From: Cellvibrionales bacterium UBA1854
Lineage (GTDB): Bacteria > Pseudomonadota > Gammaproteobacteria > Pseudomonadales > Porticoccaceae
Direction of reading: 5' to 3'
DNA: 51,993 nucleotides
NCBI GenBank assembly: GCA_002338445.1
Contig: DDII01000062.1
Coordinates: forward strand, 893-52,885
Shown here: piece after piece, positions 17,214 to 25,551 of the stretch
How the letters are laid out: each line of letters starts with the position of its first letter
How positions within the stretch are numbered: position 1 is the first letter of the stretch
Translations under genes and position numbers: made by a program
Notes under the pieces: generated by a model
What the model was told of the DNA's origin: nothing
The model's database searches: none
The model's input: only the letters and a program-made list of their open reading frames with translations

Positions 17214-19367
17214 GTGTCCTCAAGATTAGTTTTAGTTACTTCCTTTTTAATGGCAGTTTCAGTTGGATGTGCTGATAAAAATGGTAATTGGAATAATCCC
17301 CATGCACCTGAAAAGGAGGGCATCCGAGTGATGTACTCAGTATTCACTTCCCCGCCTAAGAATTTAGATCCTGTGCGCACATATAATCTTGACGAGGCGA
17401 CTTTAATTGATCAAATTTATGAGCCTCCGCTTGAGTACCATTATTTAAAGCGTCCTTATCAACTTAAGCCATTGACTTTAACAGAGTTACCGAATTTGGA
17501 GTATCTAAATGCCGATGGAGCAATCGTGTCAGAGGATTCAGAGTATGTGGCTTATTCGCGATACACGTTTAAGCTGAAAAAAGGGATCCAATATCAACCA
17601 CACCCTGCATTTGCTGTAAATGATCTTGATCAACCTTATTATTCTTTTTCCAATGAAGATTCAGCAAAAAAATTTAGGGTCTTGGCCGACTTCAAGCGTG
17701 TCGGTACAAAAGAACTAGTTGCCAGCGATTACATTTATCAAATAAAACGTATGGCGGACCCGAGGTTGCAATTCCCCATCTGGGATATCATGTCTAATTA
17801 CCTCGTTGGCATGAAAGATTTGCGCAAGCAGCTTGTTGAAGCTCGTAGGGACAATCCAAAGGATTGGCTAAATTTGGATACATTTCCGCTCGAAGGTGTC
17901 AAGGAAATAGACCAGTATAAATTTCAAATAACGCTGCACAAAAAGTATCCGCAATTTAAGTATTGGTTGGCATTCCACTTTTTTGCTCCTATCCCGATGG
18001 AGCTAGATCGGTTTTATAATCTTCCCGGACAACAAGAAAAGAATATTAGTCTTGCTTTTCACCCTGTTGGAACAGGAGCATTTATGATGACTAAACATGA
18101 TGCTAGCAGTGAGATTATTCTGGAGAAAAATCCAAATTTTAACGCACAGTATTATCCCTATGAGGGGGAGACGGAGGACGAATCAAATGGATTACTGATG
18201 GACTCCGGGAAACCACTACCCTTTTTAGACAAAATCATCTTTCGCCTTGAAAAAGAGGCGATACCGATATGGACAAAATTTTTGCAAGGTTATTATGATC
18301 GATCGGGAGTCGGTAGTGATAGCTTTGACCAAGCGGTGGATATGAGCGTTGATGGAATAGCGCTCACTGATGAAATGCAGAGAAAAGGTATCAGCCTGAA
18401 TATGACAGTAGAACCTGCTACCTATTACATGGGGTTTAACATGCTTGATCCCGTAGTAGGAGGGTATTCGGAGCAGCAAAAGAAATTAAGGAATGCGATT
18501 GCCATAGCTTATGATGAGCAAGAACAGATTTCTATTTTTCGCAATGGTCGAGGTGAGATAGCAATGAGCCCATTGCCGCCCGGAATATTTGGATATCAGA
18601 GCGGAGAGTGGGGCTTAGACAAAAAAGTTTTTGATTGGGTAGATGGTAAACCAGTGCGGAAGCCGATTGAAATAGCAACTCGTTTGTTAAGCGAAGCTGG
18701 CTACCCGGGGGGGAGGGATCGGATTACTGGAAAACCTCTGGTGCTCAATTTGGATACAACAAAGAATTCTGGTGATACAGCACGTCAGAATTGGTTAATA
18801 AAGCAGTTCAACACGCTGGGCATACAACTTAATATACGTGCAACAGATTATAATCGTTTTCAGGATAAGATGGAGAGTGCAAAAGCACAGATGTTTTTCT
18901 GGGGTTGGTTTGCGGATTATCCGGATCCTGAAAATTTCTTGTTTCTGCTCTACGGACCTAATAGCAGGACTGGAAGTGGTGGCTCAGGCGTGAACTCTAC
19001 CAATTACAATAATCAGAGGTTTAACGATTTATTTAATGAAATGAAAGTAATGTCAAATTCGCCCAAGCGTATGAAAATTATACAGGAAATGCTTGAGATA
19101 TACAGGGAAGATAGGCCGTGGGCATCAAGTTTTCATCCAACGACCTTTATCTTGAATAACGCTTGGGTAAAAAACTTCAAGCCTCATGGGATATCACAGG
19201 TAACCTTGAAATATCAGGATATAGATACAGAGCTTCGAGAAAATCGCCGGGATGAATGGAACAAACCAGTGGTGTGGCCTTTATGGCTGTTTGCATCTGT
19301 CTGCTTCCTTGTTGTTCTCCCCGGTTATCTTGCATACAGGCGTAGGCAGACACAGAAAGTCATTTAA
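17214..19367 (+). CDS. Peptide ABC transporter substrate-binding lipoprotein with C-terminal membrane helix
   Basis: Periplasmic SBP_bac_5-type binding protein for oligopeptides, about 717 aa from the GTG at 17214. That start gives a compact leader SSRLVLVTSFLMAVSVGC with a lipid-accepting cysteine; an in-frame ATG at 17130 would put the cysteine at residue 47. The domain shows VMYSVFTSPPKNLDPVRTYN near the start, FHPVGTGAFMM, RNAIAIAYDEQEQI in the hinge and FFWGWFADYPDPENFLFLLY with the classic DYPDP loop. Unusually, the C-terminus carries a transmembrane helix and basic tail (WPLWLFASVCFLVVLPGYLA, then YRRRQ). The protein could therefore be anchored at both ends. It begins a four-gene transporter operon: the first permease starts two bases after its stop. 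YejA-type proteins are the nearest known relatives by organisation. Confidence 0.88.
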   Translation: MSSRLVLVTSFLMAVSVGCADKNGNWNNPHAPEKEGIRVMYSVFTSPPKNLDPVRTYNLDEATLIDQIYEPPLEYHYLKRPYQLKPLTLTELPNLEYLNADGAIVSEDSEYVAYSRYTFKLKKGIQYQPHPAFAVNDLDQPYYSFSNEDSAKKFRVLADFKRVGTKELVASDYIYQIKRMADPRLQFPIWDIMSNYLVGMKDLRKQLVEARRDNPKDWLNLDTFPLEGVKEIDQYKFQITLHKKYPQFKYWLAFHFFAPIPMELDRFYNLPGQQEKNISLAFHPVGTGAFMMTKHDASSEIILEKNPNFNAQYYPYEGETEDESNGLLMDSGKPLPFLDKIIFRLEKEAIPIWTKFLQGYYDRSGVGSDSFDQAVDMSVDGIALTDEMQRKGISLNMTVEPATYYMGFNMLDPVVGGYSEQQKKLRNAIAIAYDEQEQISIFRNGRGEIAMSPLPPGIFGYQSGEWGLDKKVFDWVDGKPVRKPIEIATRLLSEAGYPGGRDRITGKPLVLNLDTTKNSGDTARQNWLIKQFNTLGIQLNIRATDYNRFQDKMESAKAQMFFWGWFADYPDPENFLFLLYGPNSRTGSGGSGVNSTNYNNQRFNDLFNEMKVMSNSPKRMKIIQEMLEIYREDRPWASSFHPTTFILNNAWVKNFKPHGISQVTLKYQDIDTELRENRRDEWNKPVVWPLWLFASVCFLVVLPGYLAYRRRQTQKVI

Positions 19368-19369
19368 TT

Positions 19370-20347
19370 ATGTGGTCTTATATTTTTAGGAGAAGTTTTT
19401 ATGCGCTGCCGATACTTATCGGTGTAAATTTCTTCACTTTTGCTTTATTTTTTATGATCAACTCTCCGGATCAAATGGCTCAGGCGCAGCTTGGTATTAA
19501 GCATATCTCGCCAGAGGCCGTTCATGAGTGGAAAAAGGCTCGTGGATATGACAGACCACTTTTTTTTAACGATGAGAAGAATGGGCTCGATACCGTCACT
19601 AAAACTATTTTTTTTGAAAAATCAGTTCGATTGTTTATTTTTGATTTCGGAAAAACTGATGAAGGACGGGTCATCCTTGACGAGATTAAGAAACGGATGT
19701 GGCCAAGTTTAGCGGTTGCGCTTCCGGTATTTGTGGTTGGATTGGCAGTCTCAATTTTTGTTTCTCTGATTGTTGTTATGTTTCGGGCAAGCTTATTCGA
19801 ATTTTCTGTGATGGTTGTTTGCGTGGCAATGTTTTCTATTTCCTCTATGTTTTACATAATAGGTGGGCAATTTCTGTTCGGTAAGCTCTGGAGCTTGGTG
19901 CCTGTCTCGGGCTTTATCGCAGATATAGGTGCGTTAAAGTTCCTTATTCTACCTATCATAATTGGCGTAATTTCAGGATTTGGTGGCGGTGTAAGGATCT
20001 ATCGAATTATTTTTCTTGAAGAGGCGAATAAAGACTATATTCGCACCGCTCGGGCCAAAGGTGTTTCAGAATTAGCGATTTTATTCAGGCATTTATTCCC
20101 CAACGGCTTAATTCCAATCTTAACTGGTGTTGTTGTGGTAATACCCACGTTATTCTTGGGTAGTTTGGTGACCGAATCTTTCTTTGGAATCCCGGGTTTG
20201 GGTAGTTTCACAATCGATGGCATAAGGTCACAGGATTTCTCCATTGTAAGATCAATGGTTTTTTTGAGTTCGGTGCTTTATATCTTGGGCCTACTACTAA
20301 CAGATATTTCTTACACTATTGCTGATCCTAGAGTGAGGCTTACTTGA
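19370..20347 (+). CDS. Peptide ABC transporter permease (DppB/OppB type)
   Basis: Inner-membrane permease, 325 aa, forming one half of the channel for peptides delivered by the upstream lipoprotein. The first helix with IGVNFFTFALFFMINSPDQM is typical of OppB-type subunits. The EAA coupling loop reads DYIRTARAKGVSELAILFRH followed by LFPNGLIPILTG. The end, ESFFGIPGLGSFTIDGI and IADPRVRL, is equally standard. An insert of about 60 residues after the first helix (NGLDTVTKTIFFEKSVRLF) is periplasmic. The stop TGA overlaps the next gene's TTG start. Confidence 0.92.
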   Translation: MWSYIFRRSFYALPILIGVNFFTFALFFMINSPDQMAQAQLGIKHISPEAVHEWKKARGYDRPLFFNDEKNGLDTVTKTIFFEKSVRLFIFDFGKTDEGRVILDEIKKRMWPSLAVALPVFVVGLAVSIFVSLIVVMFRASLFEFSVMVVCVAMFSISSMFYIIGGQFLFGKLWSLVPVSGFIADIGALKFLILPIIIGVISGFGGGVRIYRIIFLEEANKDYIRTARAKGVSELAILFRHLFPNGLIPILTGVVVVIPTLFLGSLVTESFFGIPGLGSFTIDGIRSQDFSIVRSMVFLSSVLYILGLLLTDISYTIADPRVRLT

Positions 20348-21726
20348 TAAAACCAATTGTTTTGTGGAGTGACATTTTAATTTTTCTACTCGTTCTGACA
20401 CTTGTTGGTTTGTTTACATACCTCAAGCCCAGTTCTGAAACTCAAGCTAATTGGAGGAAGGTATTTGAGAGCAGACTCGGGTGTTGTACTTTTATGATTC
20501 TTTGTCTTTATATCTTTATCGCCCTACTTGATTCTCTTCATTTCCAGAAACCGCTACCCTCCACCATGGAAAGTTCTCAGGTGTTTTACAGTAATGAGGT
20601 GCTCAGCATTCTTGATTTAATACATGTCGGTATGCTCGACAAAGAAGAAAAAACATATTCCGCGCCCTTTGCGATATATTCATACTCAAAAGAGAACATA
20701 TTTTCTGATTCAGGGCAGTTATACAGGGATTTCCCGCGGCTAATCCATGGTGGTAGTCACTTGCGAGATGATTCTGAACGTATGAAAGATATTTTTAGTA
20801 AGACGCTGTTTGCGCTTTTTAAGGGCATCATTGTTAGTAGTGTTTTGATTGGTAGCATTCTACTAATTCGACGAACTTATTTTTATGGGACCTTTCTCCC
20901 TGTCAATTCTGCCTGTCTGCTGCTTGGAATCATTGTGACGGGTTGGATTTGGGTAGTGGAGTTGGGAGCTTACTATCATATTTTGGGAACCAATAAAGTG
21001 GGCGCAGATGTCCTTTATCAAGCAATTAAATCTATTCGCACCGGAATTTTGCTAGGGACTCTGGCTGCCTTGTTTGCAGTACCTTTTGCCATTGTATTTG
21101 GAATTTCGGCGGGTTATTTTAAAGGAAAAGTCGATGATGCAATTCAATATTTGTATACAACGTTGAGTTCTATACCAGATATCTTATTAATTGCAGCTGC
21201 TGTTCTAGTTATCGACGTGTACATCGAAAATCATACAGACAAGTTTGATTTGCTTATATACCGTGCTGATTTTAAATTTTTAGCACTCTGTGCAATTTTT
21301 GGTTTAACGAGTTGGACAGGCTTATGTCGGTTGTTGCGTGCAGAAACATTGAAGGTAAGTCAATTGGATTATGTGAATGCTGCTCGTGCATTTGGAGTAA
21401 GTCATACAGGTGTTATTACTCGACATATTTTACCAAATGTAATGCATTTAGTGATTATTTCAACGGTTTTAAATTTTAGTGGCTTCGTCCTTGCTGAATC
21501 GGTGCTAGCGTACATCGGAGTTGGTGTGGATGCTTCAATGAATAGTTGGGGCAATATGATAAATTCTGCCAGACAAGAGTTATCACGCGATCCCGCTATT
21601 TGGTGGTCAATACTTTCGGCCTTTGTTTTCATGTTTATATTAGTATTGTCTGCGAACTTATTTTCCGACAAGGTTCGTGATGCTTTTGATCCACGAGGGT
21701 TGCGAAGAATGAGACTTGACCTTTGA
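20344..21726 (+). CDS. Peptide ABC transporter permease (DppC/OppC type), enlarged
   Basis: Second channel subunit, 460 aa, longer than the usual 280-340 aa of OppC relatives because of an extended N-terminal half. That half has several extra helices (ILIFLLVLTLVGLFTYL; FMILCLYIFIALLD; IVSSVLIGSILLI) and a soluble loop of about 100 residues. The permease core follows: LGTNKVGADVLYQAIKSIRT, then the EAA loop LDYVNAARAFGVSHTGVITR, and VLAESVLAYIGVGVDASMNS at the end. The size resembles YejE-type subunits. It starts with TTG at 20344, overlapping the previous stop, and its own stop overlaps the ATPase TTG in the same way. Confidence 0.9.
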   Translation: MIKPIVLWSDILIFLLVLTLVGLFTYLKPSSETQANWRKVFESRLGCCTFMILCLYIFIALLDSLHFQKPLPSTMESSQVFYSNEVLSILDLIHVGMLDKEEKTYSAPFAIYSYSKENIFSDSGQLYRDFPRLIHGGSHLRDDSERMKDIFSKTLFALFKGIIVSSVLIGSILLIRRTYFYGTFLPVNSACLLLGIIVTGWIWVVELGAYYHILGTNKVGADVLYQAIKSIRTGILLGTLAALFAVPFAIVFGISAGYFKGKVDDAIQYLYTTLSSIPDILLIAAAVLVIDVYIENHTDKFDLLIYRADFKFLALCAIFGLTSWTGLCRLLRAETLKVSQLDYVNAARAFGVSHTGVITRHILPNVMHLVIISTVLNFSGFVLAESVLAYIGVGVDASMNSWGNMINSARQELSRDPAIWWSILSAFVFMFILVLSANLFSDKVRDAFDPRGLRRMRLDL

Positions 21727-23348
21727 TAAAGCCTATCTTAGAAGTAAACAATTTAAAAATAGGCAGCAAAGATGTCGGAAAACCTCTGGTAGATGGTATA
21801 TCTTTTGTGCTGAATCCAGGAGAAGTTCTGGCATTGGTGGGAGAGTCAGGGTCTGGGAAGTCTATCACAGCTTTGTCTATTATGAGGCTATTACCAAATT
21901 CCCTCTTTGTAACAGAGGGTAATATTATGTTAGAGGCTAAAAATCTCTTTCGTCTAACTGAAAGGCAGATGAATGACATTCGTGGGCGACGTGTGTCTAT
22001 GATTTTTCAAGAGCCTCAAACGTCTTTAAACCCAGTCCAAACTATCGGGCATCAGATTTTTGAGGCACTGAGACTGCATAGAGAGCTATCCTTAAAAGAG
22101 GCTGAATCTGAGGTGGTGGGTTTACTCCTTGAGGTAGGGTTACCAGAAGCGGAAAGCAGAGTTACATGGTACCCACACCAGTTATCTGGTGGACAAATAC
22201 AACGAGTGATGATTGCTATTGCTCTTGCGTCTGATCCGACGTTACTAGTCGCTGATGAGCCAACAACTGCACTTGATGTGACCGTTCAAAAACAAATTTT
22301 AGATCTTCTTTTAAAGTTGAAGTCTGAACGAGACCTTTCTATCTTGTTTATCACACATGACTTAAACGTAGTGGCAGATTTTGCTGACCGGGTTGCAGTC
22401 ATGCATCACGGAAAACTAGTTGAAATTGCTGCGTGCGATGATTTTTTTATTACGGCATCCCACCCCTATAGTCAAAAGCTGCTTAGCTGCCTGCCTAGTG
22501 GTAAAAATTTCCTACCAAAAAAGACAAGCGCATCCTTATTAAGGGTGAATAATTTACGTGTTTGGTTCCCCAAAAGACGTGGAATTTTTCAACAAATTTA
22601 CGGATATACAAAGGCCGTGGATGGGATCAGTTTTGAAATTAATAAGGGTGAAACATTAGCTTTGGTTGGGGAGTCAGGATGTGGGAAAACTACCACTGGT
22701 AGGGCTATCCTCAGACTCTGCTCCATGACAAAAGGACAAATAAGTTACGAAAATTTGGTGATACAAAATTTATCGAACCACGAGTATCGACGTTTTAGGA
22801 GAAAAATACAGATAATCTTTCAAGATCCTTACTCTTCGATGAACCCGCGCATGACAGTAGGTAATATCATTCAAGAGGGCATGCGGGCTTTGACATATGA
22901 AATCCCAAAAAAGATACGGGATAGGTATTTACATGAGATCCTAGATCGCGTTGGCCTGTCAGAAGGACACCTGTCCAGGTATCCCCATGAGTTTTCAGGC
23001 GGACAACGTCAAAGAATAGCTATTGCGAGAGCGCTCGTAGTGAGGCCAAGACTGATAATTTGTGATGAACCCACAAGCGCGCTTGATGTAGCTCTTCGCT
23101 CTGAGGTGTTAGATTTGCTTCGCGAGTTGCAGGTGGAATATGACATTTCCTATTTATTCATCACCCATGATCTATCATTAATCCCTTCTTTTGCGCACAA
23201 CGTTGCAGTCATGAAAGATGGCAAAATTGTGGAACAAGGAGCTGCCGAAGATGTATTCTTTCATTGTGAACATGAATACAGTCGTAAACTAGTCGATTCT
23301 GCTCCTAACCTTGCAATTAAACCAGAGAGTATTGGTAATGATGAGTAA
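21723..23348 (+). CDS. Double-domain peptide ABC transporter ATPase (YejF-like)
   Basis: Cytoplasmic ATPase with two complete nucleotide-binding domains in one 541-aa chain (OppD- plus OppF-like), powering the transporter above. Domain 1 (about residues 5-260) has Walker A GESGSGKS, signature LSGGQIQRV and Walker B LLVADEPTTALD. Domain 2 (about 275-530) has GESGCGKT, FSGGQRQRIAIARAL and LIICDEPTSALD. Both domains end in the peptide-ABC extension (HPYSQKLLSCLP; HEYSRKLVDSAP). The two domains are therefore both catalytically competent by motif. TTG start at 21723 overlaps the permease stop. The downstream FGE gene starts 11 bases before this gene's stop, so it is translationally coupled. Confidence 0.93.
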   Translation: MIKPILEVNNLKIGSKDVGKPLVDGISFVLNPGEVLALVGESGSGKSITALSIMRLLPNSLFVTEGNIMLEAKNLFRLTERQMNDIRGRRVSMIFQEPQTSLNPVQTIGHQIFEALRLHRELSLKEAESEVVGLLLEVGLPEAESRVTWYPHQLSGGQIQRVMIAIALASDPTLLVADEPTTALDVTVQKQILDLLLKLKSERDLSILFITHDLNVVADFADRVAVMHHGKLVEIAACDDFFITASHPYSQKLLSCLPSGKNFLPKKTSASLLRVNNLRVWFPKRRGIFQQIYGYTKAVDGISFEINKGETLALVGESGCGKTTTGRAILRLCSMTKGQISYENLVIQNLSNHEYRRFRRKIQIIFQDPYSSMNPRMTVGNIIQEGMRALTYEIPKKIRDRYLHEILDRVGLSEGHLSRYPHEFSGGQRQRIAIARALVVRPRLIICDEPTSALDVALRSEVLDLLRELQVEYDISYLFITHDLSLIPSFAHNVAVMKDGKIVEQGAAEDVFFHCEHEYSRKLVDSAPNLAIKPESIGNDE

Positions 23349-24363
23349 CACGTTGTCATTGTTTAAACTTTATGCAAAGAATACCGTACTTGCGTTTCTT
23401 CTTTGTTTAAACATCTTATTGTTACCGAGCTGTTCGGATGAAAAAAACACCGTTTTGTTGCACTCACGTTGTTTAGACGTTGAAAAAGCTATTCGCTCTA
23501 TAAAAATACCAAGTGGAGAATTTCAGTATGGTGACGATAGATTTTATCCTGATGAGAGACCAGTGAGTCGAGAGCTAGTGTTAGCTTTTGAGATCGACAC
23601 TACAGAGGTGACCAACCAACAATTTAAGAGGTTTGTTGAAGCGACGGGGTATGTCACGGATGCTGAGAAGGGCTTATCCGAGCAACAATTTCCTGATTTA
23701 CCTCCAGAGTTTCGTGTCCCGGGCTCAGTCGTATTCGTGCCACCTACCAATCCTGATGTTACCACTGATGGAGATTGGTGGAGATTTATTGCCGGTGCAA
23801 ATTGGCGTAATCCTCAAGGACCTGATAGCTCCATTGAGGGGATGGATAACTTTCCTGTTGTTCAGGTTACCTATTCGGATGCTGTAGCTTATGCCGACTG
23901 GGTAGGACGGCGTTTGCCCACGGAAATTGAATGGGAATATGCTGCCCGTGGAGGCTTAGATGGAGCAAAGTTCACTTGGGGTAATCAGCCGCATGATGGG
24001 GCGAATTCTCGGGCAAACACTTGGCAAGGACAGTTTCCTTTTATTAACGATGGTAGTGATGGCTATGTGGGTATCTCACCTGTGGGGTGCTATGACCAAA
24101 ATGGGTACGGCCTCTTCGATACTGCAGGAAATGTATGGGAGTTAACCGAGAGCTCTTATCATTTCGACCGTCAAATGCCCTATCGGGAGACTGGATATGA
24201 CCCGAGACAGCCTGGTGTCAGCCTTAAGACGATTAAAGGTGGATCATTCTTGTGTGCCGACAATTATTGCAGGCGTTACAGACCCTCGGCGCGTCAGGGA
24301 CAGGATATTACGCTCGCGACCTCACACATCGGTTTTCGAACAGCTGCGGATGTCCCTCTGTAA
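23338..24363 (+). CDS. Formylglycine-generating-enzyme family lipoprotein
   Basis: FGE-sulfatase domain protein, 341 aa, with a lipoprotein leader (FLLCLNILLLPSC; lipid-accepting Cys32). FGE oxidises a cysteine in type I sulfatases to formylglycine. The fold is well marked by FEIDTTEVTNQQFKRFVEAT, YADWVGRRLPTEIEWEYAAR, NGYGLFDTAGNVWELTES and KGGSFLCADNYCRRYRPSAR. The two redox-active cysteines of true FGEs are conserved at C306 and C311 with the same spacing of five as human FGE C336/C341. Many bacterial homologues in this superfamily lack one or both, so this one may be catalytic. The ATG at 23338 overlaps the ATPase gene by 11 bases. No sulfatase is encoded in the window, and its coupling to a peptide transporter is unusual. 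Confidence 0.88.
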   Translation: MMSNTLSLFKLYAKNTVLAFLLCLNILLLPSCSDEKNTVLLHSRCLDVEKAIRSIKIPSGEFQYGDDRFYPDERPVSRELVLAFEIDTTEVTNQQFKRFVEATGYVTDAEKGLSEQQFPDLPPEFRVPGSVVFVPPTNPDVTTDGDWWRFIAGANWRNPQGPDSSIEGMDNFPVVQVTYSDAVAYADWVGRRLPTEIEWEYAARGGLDGAKFTWGNQPHDGANSRANTWQGQFPFINDGSDGYVGISPVGCYDQNGYGLFDTAGNVWELTESSYHFDRQMPYRETGYDPRQPGVSLKTIKGGSFLCADNYCRRYRPSARQGQDITLATSHIGFRTAADVPL

Positions 24364-25551
24364 ATATTTTTTATTGAAAATTGAAGTGTCGTCCGCAAAC
24401 AGCTTTTAGCATGAACGCATCGAAACTTACTTTTCTCACATAACCTTTTGAATTGGCCCATAACTTAATGACATCGAATCGAATTACGAGGTCTGTGATC
24501 ACAAGGGGTCAGTGATTTGGAATGGTAGTCATTTCGATTATCCCAAAAAGCTTGATGAGATATTGGGTCTAGGCAGGGTGGATTTATTAATTTCTGGAAA
24601 TATTTTGATTGATTCAGATCATTTGGAACGTCTGGGCAATTTCGTCATTAATTGCGTGCTACATATATAACATGAAATCGCACTAAGAAATTAGATTACA
24701 GCGTCTAATAAAAATAGGTGGTAAATTTTGGTTTAATAAAACCATGTAGGCCGGCAGACAAGAAAGATTGTTCGTCCCCATCCGTTTGCTCCGTCATTGA
24801 TTGATATGAAGCTACTCGGTAAGGACCTTGTCACCCTCAGGTTTTATGAAAGAGTAGAATAATACATGTCTCTGATAGTTAGACGATCAATGCAAAGGCT
24901 GCAACGCCAGCAGTATTTGATGGAATACAACTGTAGGCAGCACTTGGCTATTTCTCGTATAGTTTTTAGATTCGCACAGTAATCTTCACGGTGATGAGTT
25001 TCTTAGCACTCTTGTGTGCAGACCTAGAGGTTTATTGGATATGTTTGCTTCAATTTGTTTGAATAAAGGCAATGAATACCCGCTTCAGATAAGCTCAGTA
25101 GAACTGATTTTAAACAAAGATCTTTTTAGAATATTTTTAACTTACCAGGATGGCAAGGGTATTTGGGGATGGATATGACAGAACTCTCTGAAGGTGCTCA
25201 AAAACTACTACCCCACGAGAGTCCATTTTCAGTGTTTCTTATTTGCCTTTGTTCCATTAAGAGGAATAAATTTGCTCTCAGGCTATTTGGCTTGCCTATA
25301 AATTAATTTTGCTATGATCTGATTGAGTAGTTATCGGAAACTAAAACTCCCGACTAATCTCATTTTGAGGAGTTGTTTCCACTTAATCTAATTTTTTAAA
25401 GGAACTTTTTGAAGATCTGGCGGAGGAAAAATATGAGTTGCTAGATAAAGATTACCTAAAAAAACTTCCTTTAGCTTAAGTAGCAATGTAAAAGCTATTC
25501 TGTCTAACTCAAAATAGGTATTTTGATAAAATGGTTACCTGGATAGCTTAC
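24364..25551. other. 1.2-kb gene-poor stretch with decayed-looking open segments
   Basis: No complete gene is supported. A plus-strand segment at 24470-24670 is open (NYEVCDHKGSVIWNGSHFDY, PKKLDEILGLGRVDLLISGN, ILIDSDHLERLGNFVINC, then stop) with no clear start for the full frame. A second plus-strand segment near 24990-25180 reads GDEFLSTLVCRPRGLLDMFA and ISSVELILNKDLFRIFLTYQ. Both look like real protein text interrupted by stops, so this is probably one or two dead genes. I do not recognise the families. The 3' part (25200-25551) is AT-rich with nothing recognisable. Confidence 0.4.

Noticed and set aside
24494..24503. TGTGATCACA, a CRP-like palindrome
   Set aside because: CRP half-sites need a 6-base spacer; here they abut, and the site lies in a decayed coding-like segment with no downstream gene.
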